Assembly: GCA_035606695.1 (NCBI GenBank)
Contig: DATNEW010000001.1
Coordinates: forward strand, 62,001-126,000
Origin: Gemmatimonadaceae bacterium
GTDB lineage: Bacteria; Gemmatimonadota; Gemmatimonadetes; Gemmatimonadales; Gemmatimonadaceae
Reading direction: 5' to 3'
Length of the DNA: 64,000 nt
Shown: in pieces, positions 32,225 through 41,266 of the stretch
How the letters are laid out: every line of letters begins with the position of its first letter
How positions within the stretch are numbered: position 1 is the first letter of the stretch
Program-made: the position numbers and the translations under genes
Notes under the pieces: model-generated
What the model was told of the DNA's origin: nothing
The model's database searches: none
The model's input: the letters and a program-made list of their open reading frames with translations, nothing else

Positions 32225-35091
32225 AGGCGCTGCTTCGCCGACCGCGCCGTCGCCGTGTCCCCGGCCGCCAAGGCCAGGTCGATCTGCAGCTGCAATCCCG
32301 TCGCCCGATAGCGAGGCCACCCCCGCATGAACGACCGCCGCTGCAACGCCGCCAGCCCGCGGCGCGGGTCGCCGAGCCGCTGATACTCGCGCGCTACGAC
32401 GAGATTCGCATACCGCATCGCGTCCCCGACCGCCGGCCCGCTGAGCATGAGAGAATCCATATGGGCCAGCCGCTCGGCCGCGCCCTTCCCGCGGGCTTCG
32501 ACCGCGAGCGACGTCTCCAGGAGCTCCGCGCACGTCAGCGGATTCGCGCCGACCGGCACCGGATACCGCGAGACCGCCGCCGCGCGCAACGGCGCGACGA
32601 CCCGCCTCGCCGCCGCGGTATCGTGCTGCGCGATCGCCCACTGCCCGAGCACGCACTCATCGGCCATCCGCACCGCGCTGTCCGCGCCCGTCGCGGGCCG
32701 CGCGCCGGCGGTGAGCCGTTGCAACGCATTCGCCGCCTCGCGCGCCGCGACACGATTGCCCTTCGAATAGAGCGCATCGAGGACACGCAGCCGCAGATGC
32801 GGATGCAACGACGGTTGATACGATCCCAGCTCGCCGGTGATCGTCAGCGCCGCATCGAAGTCGCCGGCATTCAACGCGCGGCTGTGGCGCGCGAGCGTGA
32901 GATCCACGAGCTCCGCGTCGCTCAACGGCCGACGGCGGAGAATCTCGATCGCCCGATCGCCGTCCCGCGTCGACACGCCGTCGAACTGACTCGTCATCGC
33001 GATCGCGCGCAAGGCGCCGTTCGGTGCGTCGTCCAGCGCGCTCCGCACGCGCGACAACGCGCGCGAGTCATCGAGCGCCTTCGCGACGCGCCAGCGCACG
33101 AACACCGCGAGCGCGTCCGCCGTGTCGGCCGGCGGCTGCGTCGCGAGCAGCGTACGCAACGCCGCGACATCGCCTCGACGCGCCAGCAGCAAGGTCAACA
33201 TGCGGCGCGCCGGCGAGAACGACGCATCGAGCGCGAGCGCGCGGCGAAACGCCTGCTCCGACCGATCGAGCGCGTCGTGCATGCCGAGGAGGTCCCCGTC
33301 GTAGTAGAAGCTTTCACCGAGCTGAAACCAGCTCTCCGCGCGATCCGGCGCGACGCGCACCGCATCGCCCCAGGCATCGAGCACTTCAGCGGCGGACGAA
33401 GGCTGCGGATATCGCGGACCGGCGAACGCGCGCAGAAACGCGCGATCGCTCACCGACAGATCGTCCTGCTTCGCCCACGCGATCGCCACGCCCCGATCGT
33501 GCTGTTCCGCGGCGTTCACGCGATCGGCCGCGATCGCGAGACCGAGCGCCGCGATGGCGAAGCCCTGATCCTCGGAGAGGGCCTGCGCGTACGCGCTCAT
33601 CGCCGCGTCGTAGTCGGCGCGGCGATATGCGGCGCGCGCGCTGAGATACGCGCGGACCGCGCGCGGCGACGTCGTGCGCGCACCGGCGAGCGCGAGCGTT
33701 CGGTCGCCGGATTCCGGAACGATCAAACCCGTGATCAATCGGTCGGTGATCGCGATCAGGCTGTCGGTGTTCGCGGCGACGCTGGCCGTGACTTTCACGC
33801 GCCGCGTGTCGGCGTCGATCACGGACGCATGGACGACGAGGCCAGTCGGTGCATCGTCGATCGAACCGATCACGATCTCGCCGGCGCCAAGCCGTCCGGC
33901 GACGCGCGCCGCCGCACTCGGCGACACCAGGCTGTCGGCCGATGCGGCGGCGCGCCACACCTGGAGCACGTGCGCCGGATCGGCGGTGCGCTTGCGATCG
34001 GCCTCGCCGATTCGCGTCGGCAACAGATCGAGCAGCGCTTCGCGCAAATAGGCAGCCGACGCGCTCGACGATCGCACGCGGAACGGGCTCACGGCAATCG
34101 TCGCGCGTCGCAGCGCTTCGCGATCGTTCGCGATACGCGATGCGGCGGCCCGCGCCGCGGCCACGACGGCGATCAACGCCGCGGCAAACCCGATCTGCCA
34201 GCGCCGGCGGCGATGTCGCGCGGAGCGCACGATGCGCGCGGTATCGCGCAGATCAACGCCGACAGGCGAAGCACTGTTTTGATCGCCCACATCCACATCG
34301 AGCTGGACGTCGACATTCTCACCGGTGCCCGTGCGCACGCTCGCTTCCGCGCTGATCCGTTCGACCTCGTGCCGCAGCGCGGCGCGTCGGATGGTCTCGA
34401 CGAGCTCCGCGACGGCACGGTCCGGTGCAAGCTCGAGCTCGGACCGTAGTCGCTGCTCGTACGAGCGCGCGCGCAACATCGCCGCCCCTGCGTCTCCCGA
34501 CGCCATGAGACAGCGCATGAGCGCCGCGCACGCGGGTGCGCTCAATGGATCGTGATCGGCGAGGCGGGTGCGCCACCGGAGCTCGTTCGCGACATCACCG
34601 CGCTCCATAGCCTCCTTCGCCAACACCTCCAGCGCCTCGGAAAATTGGCGCGAGAGCCGATCGCGTTCCGCCGTCAGCCAGAACTCGAACTCTGACTCGC
34701 CGGTGAGGTAGAAGCCGTCGAGGAATGGACCCGCGTACAGCTCCACGGCGTCGGCCAATCGGCCGTCATCGATCGCTGTGCGGAATTCCCCGACGTCCGA
34801 CGAGAGGATGTCGGGGTTTACCCGGAGGTCGCTCCCATTAAGAAAGATTCGCTCCGAGCCGAGCGCTTTTCGTATATGGTACAGCGATTGAGTAAGTGCG
34901 TGGCGTGTTCGGTCGGGATCCCCGTCGCTCCACAACACCGCAAGCAGCTTGTCGCGTGAAATGCCGCGTTCGCCAACGCAAGCGAGCACCGCGAGAACGG
35001 CGAGCAACCGCCGCTGCCCGGCCGCCCCCGACAGCAACTCGCCGTCACGGGTCAGGTACACACTTCCGAGTGTATGGAGGCGGAGAATCAT
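32209..35091 (-). CDS. Membrane-anchored BTAD/SARP-type transcriptional regulator with TPR region
   Basis: A 960-residue protein. Residues ~1-95 form a winged-helix DNA-binding domain (LRLHTLGSVYLTRDGELL...RLLAVLAVLA...SRDKLLAVLW...ALTQSLYHIRKALG). Residues ~97-240 form the BTAD all-helical domain (EFRTAIDDGRLADAVELYAGPFLDGF). A basic stretch RHRRRRW leads into one membrane helix (~299-318, GFAAALIAVVAAARAAA). A TolB-like domain (TIAVSPFRVRSS...) and many TPR-like repeats follow to the end. This is a CadC-like topology with DNA binding inside and a sensing domain outside. Located upstream of susC, on the same strand, so it may control susCD. Confidence 0.85.
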   Translation of the reverse strand: MILRLHTLGSVYLTRDGELLSGAAGQRRLLAVLAVLACVGERGISRDKLLAVLWSDGDPDRTRHALTQSLYHIRKALGSERIFLNGSDLRVNPDILSSDVGEFRTAIDDGRLADAVELYAGPFLDGFYLTGESEFEFWLTAERDRLSRQFSEALEVLAKEAMERGDVANELRWRTRLADHDPLSAPACAALMRCLMASGDAGAAMLRARSYEQRLRSELELAPDRAVAELVETIRRAALRHEVERISAEASVRTGTGENVDVQLDVDVGDQNSASPVGVDLRDTARIVRSARHRRRRWQIGFAAALIAVVAAARAAASRIANDREALRRATIAVSPFRVRSSSASAAYLREALLDLLPTRIGEADRKRTADPAHVLQVWRAAASADSLVSPSAAARVAGRLGAGEIVIGSIDDAPTGLVVHASVIDADTRRVKVTASVAANTDSLIAITDRLITGLIVPESGDRTLALAGARTTSPRAVRAYLSARAAYRRADYDAAMSAYAQALSEDQGFAIAALGLAIAADRVNAAEQHDRGVAIAWAKQDDLSVSDRAFLRAFAGPRYPQPSSAAEVLDAWGDAVRVAPDRAESWFQLGESFYYDGDLLGMHDALDRSEQAFRRALALDASFSPARRMLTLLLARRGDVAALRTLLATQPPADTADALAVFVRWRVAKALDDSRALSRVRSALDDAPNGALRAIAMTSQFDGVSTRDGDRAIEILRRRPLSDAELVDLTLARHSRALNAGDFDAALTITGELGSYQPSLHPHLRLRVLDALYSKGNRVAAREAANALQRLTAGARPATGADSAVRMADECVLGQWAIAQHDTAAARRVVAPLRAAAVSRYPVPVGANPLTCAELLETSLAVEARGKGAAERLAHMDSLMLSGPAVGDAMRYANLVVAREYQRLGDPRRGLAALQRRSFMRGWPRYRATGLQLQIDLALAAGDTATARSAKQRLEATR

Positions 35092-35256
35092 GCGGCGAAG
35101 TCGACTTCTGATCCTGATCTGAGACCGGCTGGCTATAAATGGTCGTACAAACGGGCGGAACGCAACCTCGCTTCAATCGTCCAGGCGTACTACCCACAGC
35201 CCCGAAACGCCACAGCGCACCAACGCGCGGGACTCGTCGCACACACTCACTCTCGG

Positions 35257-36078
35257 ATGTCCGCCGCCGTACCGCTCAGCTTCCCCCCCGCGGATTCGTC
35301 CGCCTCGCCGGCACCGTCCGCTCGGCTCCCGATCAGCGTGGTGATTCCGACGCTGAACGAAGGGATCCAAATCGGCGCGGCCATCGCCGATCTCGCGTGG
35401 GCCGACGAAGTGATCGTCGTCGACGGAGGCTCGACGGACGAGACGGTATCGATCGCCGAGCGCGCGGGCGCGAAAGTCTTGTCCGTGTGCGGTGAAACGA
35501 TCGCGAGCCAGCGGAACGCGGGGATCGATGTCGCTCGTAATCGGTGGATTCTCGCGCTCGACGCCGACGAGCGTGTGACGTCCCAGCTCCGGGCGGAGCT
35601 CGGGCAGGTGGTGGCCGGCCGCAATCCCACCCACGCGGCATACCGGATGAAATTCCGGAACCACTACCTGGGCCGGGAGCTTCGCCATGGACCCTGGGGA
35701 CGCGATTGGCACATTCGGTTGTTCACGCGCGAGCGGCGGTACGTGACGCACCGCGTGCACGAACATCTCGAGCCAATCGACGATGTCGGCGCGCTCACCG
35801 GGCCAATTCTCCACTATCCCTATCGCGATCTGGCGCACCACATTGCCAAAATCGTGAAGTACGCGCGCTGGGGCGCTGAAGACCTCGCCGCACGCGGTCG
35901 CACCGCGGGGCTCTGGGAGCTGGCCATGCGCCCAACGTGGCGCTTCCTGCGTGATTACGTTGTCTTCGGCGGTTGGCGCGACGGTGTCGTCGGCTTCGTG
36001 GCGGCCGCGGTCAGCGCATTCGCCGCATTCCTCAAGTACGCGTTTCTCTTTGCCCGGAGCCAATCGACCGAGACATGA
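35257..36078 (+). CDS. Family 2 glycosyltransferase (WaaE/KdtX-like)
   Basis: A 273-residue GT-A glycosyltransferase: ISVVIPTLNEGIQIGAAI (26-43), EVIVVDGGSTDET, and the metal-binding DADE (102-105). The following KFRNHYLGRELRHGPWGRDWHIRLFTRERRYVTHRVHEHLE is typical of LPS core WaaE-like transferases. The C-terminus has an amphipathic or membrane-associated segment (YVVFGGWRDGVVGFVAAAVSAFAAFLKYAFLFAR). The start was put at 35257 because the upstream in-frame residues from 35074 are not conserved. It overlaps the deacetylase gene by 4 bp (ATGA), so both act on the same glycan. Confidence 0.88.
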   Translation: MSAAVPLSFPPADSSASPAPSARLPISVVIPTLNEGIQIGAAIADLAWADEVIVVDGGSTDETVSIAERAGAKVLSVCGETIASQRNAGIDVARNRWILALDADERVTSQLRAELGQVVAGRNPTHAAYRMKFRNHYLGRELRHGPWGRDWHIRLFTRERRYVTHRVHEHLEPIDDVGALTGPILHYPYRDLAHHIAKIVKYARWGAEDLAARGRTAGLWELAMRPTWRFLRDYVVFGGWRDGVVGFVAAAVSAFAAFLKYAFLFARSQSTET

Positions 36079-36791
36079 AGCTCACGATCCTCATGTATCA
36101 CAAGATCGATGAGCTCCGTCCCGACGTTCGATTTCCCGGCAACTACGTCACCCCGAGACAATTCGAGCAGCAGCTCGATGCCCTGCTCCTGTGGGGCTAC
36201 CGCACGATCTCGCTCGAGCAATGGCTCGACTATCGCGCGGGCCGTCTGCGCACGCTGCCGAACAAGCCGCTCGTCCTGACGTTCGACGACGGATACACGT
36301 GCTTCGACCGCAACGCGTGGCCCACCATGCGTGCGCGCGGCATGTCGGGGGTCGTCTTCCTCGTTGCGGGCGAGATCGGCGGATGGAATTCGTGGGACAA
36401 AGAGGAGCGGCGCGAACCGCTGCTGGGCCTCGAGCGCATCCATGCGCTGCGGCGCGAAGGAGTGTACTTCGGGTCGCACAGCGTCACGCATCCGCCGCTC
36501 GCGAAGATCGACGAGCGCCGCACGCTCGACGAGCTCACGCGCTCGCGCGCGATCCTCACCGACGTCCTCGGCCACGAGGTCACGGCGTTCGCGTACCCGT
36601 TCTCCAATCAAAGCGCCGCCGTGCGGGCGCTCGCACGGCAGGCGGGCTATCGCTGCGCCGTGCGAGGCAAGGGACGCATGAACTGGCGCTGGACGGATCC
36701 CTACGGCCTGCGGCGGATCAAAGTCGATCATCGGACGACCTTGCCGCAGCTTAAGAGAATGCTCTTTATAGAACGCTATTTGCGCGTGTGA
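36075..36791 (+). CDS. Polysaccharide deacetylase (NodB homology)
   Basis: A 238-residue carbohydrate esterase 4 protein. Motif 1 is TFDDGY (69-74), motif 2 is SHSVTHPPL (His-x-x-x-His metal ligands), and AYPFSNQS is motif 3. TILMYHKIDE at the N-terminus is the usual opening. No signal peptide is evident, so it may work in the cytoplasm or on lipid-linked glycan. The start ATG overlaps the glycosyltransferase stop. Together the two genes probably modify a surface polysaccharide or LPS. Confidence 0.9.
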   Translation: MKLTILMYHKIDELRPDVRFPGNYVTPRQFEQQLDALLLWGYRTISLEQWLDYRAGRLRTLPNKPLVLTFDDGYTCFDRNAWPTMRARGMSGVVFLVAGEIGGWNSWDKEERREPLLGLERIHALRREGVYFGSHSVTHPPLAKIDERRTLDELTRSRAILTDVLGHEVTAFAYPFSNQSAAVRALARQAGYRCAVRGKGRMNWRWTDPYGLRRIKVDHRTTLPQLKRMLFIERYLRV

Positions 36792-36820
36792 GATGTCGGG
36801 GCGCCGGGGCACGGCAGTGT

Positions 36821-36913
36821 GTCATTCCGAGCGGCAGCGAGGAATCCGCCGTCCGGGTCAGAGGGACGTCTCTCTCCCGGGATGCCAGATTCCTCGCTGC
36901 CGCTCGGAATGAC
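36821..36913. repeat. Inverted repeat of the GTCATTCCGAGCG family
   Basis: Two perfect 26-bp arms, GTCATTCCGAGCGGCAGCGA-GGAATC (36821-36846) and its complement (36888-36913), flank a 41-bp loop. The element sits between two convergent genes; its right end reaches the first base of the VPS10-like gene's stop codon (36913). It can act as a bidirectional terminator. Confidence 0.9.
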
Positions 36914-39900
36914 TACTTCTCCGCCCCGAGCAGCGTCTTCGCCTGCGCCTCCACGGCGTCGAGCTCCTTCCGCAGCTCCTTGTACCGATCGATCGCGTCC
37001 TGACCCACTTTCTGGTCGGAGCGCGTCGTCATCCCAGCCAGATACGTGATGTTCGTCTGCAAGCCAGGCTGGCCATAGCGAATGCCCTCGCCGGCGCCGA
37101 ACAACGTCGTCGCCAGCGCACGAATCGCCGCGGCCTTGGCGTCCGTCGCATTCTGCGCCGCGGTGCGCGCCGAACGAACGCGCGCCGCCAAGCGGTTCAC
37201 CTCGTTCACCATGTCGCGCATGCGCACGTTGTGATCGTATTGCTCGCGCAGGTCCGCGGCGGTGATGTGATCCGCGGCGAGACGCGGATCGATCGTGAGC
37301 GTGAGCGGCTCGGTATCGCTCCAGCTTCCCGACGTCATCTTCACCTTGTACGCGCCGGGCGGGACCATCAAGCCGGCATCGTTATTGAAGTCCCACGTCA
37401 ACCGGTTCATGCCGGCGTTCGCGGTCAACCGGACGCGCGGCGCCGCACGCCGCGGCCCCGGATTCTCTTCGTCCGCGTTTTCGGCGGGCGCCGCATCGGC
37501 CGCGGCCGCGGTCGCCGCTTCGCTCGAGTAGCTGCGCACGACCTTGTTGTTCGCGTCGAGCACGTCGATCGTCACTGGGCCGCCCGCGTGCGCGAGATAG
37601 TAGTCGACCATCGCGCCGTATGGCGGAAACTGCGCCTGGCCCGTCTCCACCGCGCCGCCACGGCCGCCGCCGCCGAATCCGCCGCGGCCGCCCCCCAACC
37701 GCGCGCGCACGGCATCGCGCGGCTTGAACAACACGGCGGTCGCTGACGCGGTCTGGGCGCCGATCTGCGCGAGCGGCGTCACGTCGTCCATGATCCACAT
37801 CGACCGGCCCTGCGTCGACACGATCAGATCGTTCTTGTAGCGCTTGATGTCCGTGATCGGCACCTGCGGCATGTTGCGATCGAACGGCTGCCAGTGCCCG
37901 CCGTTGTCGAACGAGATGAACATCCCGAATTCCGTACCCGCGTAGAGCAGCCCTTCGCGGTTCGGATCCTCGCGCACGACGCGCGTCGGCCAGTCGGCCG
38001 GAATGCCGTTCTTGCCATCGGTCAGCCGCGTCCACGTCTGGCCGTAGTTATCAGTTTTATAAATATACGGTTGGAAATCGCCCAGCAGATAGCGATAGAC
38101 CGCGTAGTAGGCCGAGCCCTTCCGGTGTGGCGAGGTCTCGATGTACTGCACGCGGCCGCCCGGCGGCAGATCCTTCGGCGTCACGTTCTTCCACGTCTTG
38201 CCATTGTCGCGCGTGACGTAGAACGGCCCGTCGTTCGAGCCCGTCCAGATCACACCCGGCTCGAGCTTCGATTCGCTGATCGCATACAGTGTGCTGTAGA
38301 ATTCTTCGCCCGTCACGTCGCGCGTGATCGGCTCGCCGGAGCCGAGCTGCGACGGCCCGGGCGGATTCGCCGTGAGATCGGGCGAAATCTTCTCCCAGTG
38401 CACGCCGCCGTCGTGCGAGCGATGCAGATACTGCGAGCCGTAGTACACGACGCTCGTATCGTGAAACGAAACCTCCATCGGTGACACGCGCTGGAAGCGA
38501 TACATCAGATCCTTCGCGTCGTTGCCGTAGAGCGACTGGCCGCCGACCCAGTAGTTCCGCTCCTGGCGCGTGTTCATGTCCATGATCGAGAACTGGCCCT
38601 TGCAGGCGCCGTAGACGATCTCCGGATTCTTCGGGTGGGGCATGATCGGCCCCGTTTCGCAGCCCGGACCCGTGATGAACGGCTCCGTCTCGCCCGGCAC
38701 CGGGAAACTCGGCTCGATGAGCGTATTGTCATCCTGCTGCGCGCCGTACAGGCGGTACGGGAACTGATCGTCCATCCACACGCCGTAGATCTCGGCCGTG
38801 GGCTGATTGAGCTGCGTCGACCACGTGCGGCCGCCGTCCTGCGAGATGTTGGCGCCGCCGTCGTTCGACTGGATCAGGATCTGGCCGTTCTTGCCGTTGA
38901 TCCAGATGTCATGGTTGTCGCCGTGCGGCGGGCGCACCGTCGTCCAGTTCGCGCCGCCGTCGGTGGACTTGTAGAAGTTCTCGGCGCCCGCGTAGACGAT
39001 GTCCGAATTCGTCGGATCGACCCCCAAGGCGACGTAATAGAACGGGCGCGTAATTAGTTGCGCATAGTTACTAATGAGCTTCCAACTCTGGCCCTGGTCT
39101 TCCGAGCGGTACAACCCGCCGCCCGGCTTCGCCTCGACCAGCGCATACACGCGGTTGGGGTTTTGCGCGCTCACCGCGAGGTTCGCCTTGCCCACGAGCT
39201 CCGTCGGCAGGCCGTTCGTGATCTTCGCCCAGTGCTCGCCGCCGTCGGTCGACTTGTAGAAGCCGACGCCGCTCGAGTTGTGCGCGCCCGAGATGATCGT
39301 CCACGGCTTGCGCTGGCCGCGCCACATCCACGCATACAGCACGTCGGGATTCGACGGATTCACCTCGAGATCGGCCGCACCGATCGAATCCGACACGTAC
39401 AGCACCTTGCGCCAGTTCTTGCCGCCGTCGGTGCTCTTGAACACGCCCCGCTCGTCGTTGTTCTTGAACGCGTTGCCGATCGCCGCAACCCACACCGTGT
39501 TCGGGCTCGTGGGATGCACGCGCACCGCGCCGATCTGCCCCGATTCGTACAGGCCGGCGAACGACCAGTTGTTGCCGCCGTCCGTCGACTTGTAGATGCC
39601 GCGGCCCGTCGAAACATTGCTGCGAATGTCATCGGAGCCCGTGCCCAGGTAGATGACATTCGGATCCGACTCGGCGACCACGATCGATCCAGTGGATGCA
39701 ACGGGAACCTTCCCGTCCGTGATCGGCGTCCACGACGCGCCGGCGTCCGTCGTCTTGAACACACCGCCGCTCGCGACGCCCATGTAGAACGTGCGCGGCT
39801 GCGACGTTACGCCCCAGACTGTGGTGACACGCCCGCCGCGCGGCGGACCGACCATGCGGTATCGCAGACCGTGAAAGAGGGTTGTGTCGACGGACGACAT

Positions 39901-40002
39901 CATCGGGCGTGACGCCGCGTGGGGCTGTGGGGCCTGCGGTGCCTGCGCGCCCATGGGCGCGCTCAATACATAGACGAGAGCGGCGATCGAACGAACGCGC
40001 AT
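36913..40002 (-). CDS. Sortilin/VPS10-like beta-propeller exported protein
   Basis: A 1029-residue exported protein. After signal peptide MRVRSIAALVYVLSAPMGAQA come many BNR/Asp-box repeats of the form S-TDGG-NW (FKTTDAGASWTPI, YKSTDGGNNWSFA, FKSTDGGKNWRKV, YKSTDGGEHWAKI, YRSEDQGQSWKLI, FYKSTDGGANWTTV, NISQDGGRTWSTQ, HRSHDGGVHWEKI, FVTRDNGKTWKNV, DNYGQTWTRL). The propeller is followed by a Gly-rich linker (GGGRGGFGGGGRGG) and a beta domain with helical tail. Databases often call such proteins glycosyl hydrolases, but no catalytic residues are evident. RBS GGAG is 5 nt before ATG. Confidence 0.85.
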   Translation of the reverse strand: MRVRSIAALVYVLSAPMGAQAPQAPQPHAASRPMMSSVDTTLFHGLRYRMVGPPRGGRVTTVWGVTSQPRTFYMGVASGGVFKTTDAGASWTPITDGKVPVASTGSIVVAESDPNVIYLGTGSDDIRSNVSTGRGIYKSTDGGNNWSFAGLYESGQIGAVRVHPTSPNTVWVAAIGNAFKNNDERGVFKSTDGGKNWRKVLYVSDSIGAADLEVNPSNPDVLYAWMWRGQRKPWTIISGAHNSSGVGFYKSTDGGEHWAKITNGLPTELVGKANLAVSAQNPNRVYALVEAKPGGGLYRSEDQGQSWKLISNYAQLITRPFYYVALGVDPTNSDIVYAGAENFYKSTDGGANWTTVRPPHGDNHDIWINGKNGQILIQSNDGGANISQDGGRTWSTQLNQPTAEIYGVWMDDQFPYRLYGAQQDDNTLIEPSFPVPGETEPFITGPGCETGPIMPHPKNPEIVYGACKGQFSIMDMNTRQERNYWVGGQSLYGNDAKDLMYRFQRVSPMEVSFHDTSVVYYGSQYLHRSHDGGVHWEKISPDLTANPPGPSQLGSGEPITRDVTGEEFYSTLYAISESKLEPGVIWTGSNDGPFYVTRDNGKTWKNVTPKDLPPGGRVQYIETSPHRKGSAYYAVYRYLLGDFQPYIYKTDNYGQTWTRLTDGKNGIPADWPTRVVREDPNREGLLYAGTEFGMFISFDNGGHWQPFDRNMPQVPITDIKRYKNDLIVSTQGRSMWIMDDVTPLAQIGAQTASATAVLFKPRDAVRARLGGGRGGFGGGGRGGAVETGQAQFPPYGAMVDYYLAHAGGPVTIDVLDANNKVVRSYSSEAATAAAADAAPAENADEENPGPRRAAPRVRLTANAGMNRLTWDFNNDAGLMVPPGAYKVKMTSGSWSDTEPLTLTIDPRLAADHITAADLREQYDHNVRMRDMVNEVNRLAARVRSARTAAQNATDAKAAAIRALATTLFGAGEGIRYGQPGLQTNITYLAGMTTRSDQKVGQDAIDRYKELRKELDAVEAQAKTLLGAEK

Positions 40003-40140
40003 GAATGCTCCTGTATGCTTCTTGAACGTTTGGCTGGTCAGTCGTTTCGATAGCTGACGACAACGATCCTCGCGAACGCTGAGGCCGCCCGGCACGCGCC
40101 GTGCGAACTTGTCGCCGCGACTGCTTGCGGAGAGACGATA

Positions 40141-40743
40141 GTGAAGACTACCCAAATCTGGATCAGATCGCTTGTGGCCGCGACTTCGGCGGCGGCGCTG
40201 GCGACGGTGACGGCGTGCAAGAACAGCGGCGAGGCACGTCAGGCGGCCGGCGCCATGGATACATCAATCGCGCGAACGACCACCGATGTGCCGGCCGAAG
40301 GTCCGGCGGTGCACGTCACTCGCACTGACACAAAGAGCGTCGAAAAAGCGACGGAATACAAGCTCACGGCGGACAATTTCGGCAAGTTCGTCGCGGCCGC
40401 GGACAGCATCGCCGCGCTTCGCGGACGCGATTCGACGATCAATCAGTTCCTGTCGCAGAACATCGACGATGCCGGCGCCGGCACCACGGACGCCGGGCTC
40501 AAGTGGCTCGAGTCCAATGCGGCGCTCAGCAACGCCATCAACAGCGCGGGCATCTCGACGCGCGACTACTACGTCGCGTCAATCGCCATCGCGTCCGGCG
40601 AGCGATTCATGAACGACCCCAACGCGGCGCCGCCGACTCCGAGCGCGCGGCCGAACGCGGAATTTCTGCGCGGGCAGCAGGCGGCGCTCGATCACCTCAA
40701 GGCGCTGCGGGAGAACCGGCCGGTCGTGGTGGTGAAGCCGTAG
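40141..40743 (+). CDS. Lipoprotein of unknown function
   Basis: A 200-residue protein starting at GTG. The signal KTTQIWIRSLVAATSAAALATVTAC ends in a plausible lipobox (TVTAC). The mature part is Ala/Thr rich, then helical (YKLTADNFGKFVAAADSIAALRGRDSTINQFL, AGLKWLESNAALSNAINSAGISTRDYYVASIAIASG), ending with FLRGQQAALDHLKALRENRPVVV. No named family is recognised. Divergent from the VPS10-like gene across 138 bp. Confidence 0.65.
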   Translation: MKTTQIWIRSLVAATSAAALATVTACKNSGEARQAAGAMDTSIARTTTDVPAEGPAVHVTRTDTKSVEKATEYKLTADNFGKFVAAADSIAALRGRDSTINQFLSQNIDDAGAGTTDAGLKWLESNAALSNAINSAGISTRDYYVASIAIASGERFMNDPNAAPPTPSARPNAEFLRGQQAALDHLKALRENRPVVVVKP

Positions 40744-40758
40744 GGTTGCCCGGCCTGC

Positions 40759-40883
40759 GTGTCATCCCGAGCGGAGGCGCGCAGCGCCGCAGTCGAGGGA
40801 CCCCGTTCTCAGCGGAGCGCTGCATAGAACTCCTCCGTCGGGAAGGGGGTCCTTCGACTCGCTCCGCTCGCTCAGGATGACAC
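40759..40883. repeat. Inverted repeat of the GTCATCCCGAGCG family
   Basis: Outer arms GTGTCATCC (40759) and GGATGACAC (ending 40883) flank further complementary blocks (GAGCGGAG / CTCCGCTC, GTCGAGGGACCCC / GGGGTCCTTCGAC). The element ends one base before the stop codon of the converging gene at 40885, similar to the copy at 36821-36913. Confidence 0.85.
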
Positions 40884-40884
40884 G

Positions 40885-41193
40885 TCAGCGCCCCGTCACG
40901 AAGCGCAGTACGATCGCCGCCGCAAGCAGCATCACGAACACACCCATGATGAGCACCATCCGCCGCCGCGCGGCCGGCTCGATGTACGGTCCGGCATGGT
41001 CGTCCAGCGCCAGCACGACTTCACGCGCCCGGTCGTAGTCGGCGTCGTTCATCACGTAAAAATCCATCGGCCGATAGTAGCCCGCCGAGGTGACGGAGCC
41101 GGCATTCGTCGTGAACGCGATGTCGTTCGCGTTGAGCGCCAGCTCGACGCTCAGGCGATGCGTTTCGTCGCGAGCTCGGATGAGGCTGCGCAT
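40885..41193 (-). CDS. DUF2007-like small protein with C-terminal membrane anchor
   Basis: A 102-residue protein. The first ~65 residues resemble DUF2007 (putative signal-transducing) proteins: SLIRARDETHRLSVELALNANDIAFTTNAG, then MDFYVMNDADYDRAREVVLALDD. The C-terminus is a single membrane helix (MVLIMGVFVMLLAAAIVLRF). Start MRSLIRARD was chosen; upstream in-frame residues run across the promoter of the M14 peptidase gene. Family assignment is by pattern only. Confidence 0.65.
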   Translation of the reverse strand: MRSLIRARDETHRLSVELALNANDIAFTTNAGSVTSAGYYRPMDFYVMNDADYDRAREVVLALDDHAGPYIEPAARRRMVLIMGVFVMLLAAAIVLRFVTGR

Positions 41194-41266
41194 GGATTGA
41201 GTATATCGCACTTGCCGCGAGGCTGCACCGGCGCGTAACATCCGCTCGCCTCCCTCCACAGACTCG

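Noticed and set aside
32068-34449. 793-residue open frame on the plus strand
   Set aside because: Antisense to the BTAD regulator; Arg-rich without any domain. Its start lies in the 13-bp repeat array.
36913-40002. Glycosyl hydrolase activity for the VPS10-like protein
   Set aside because: Asp-box propeller repeats are clear, but no sialidase Arg triad, Tyr/Glu pair or other catalytic set could be identified.
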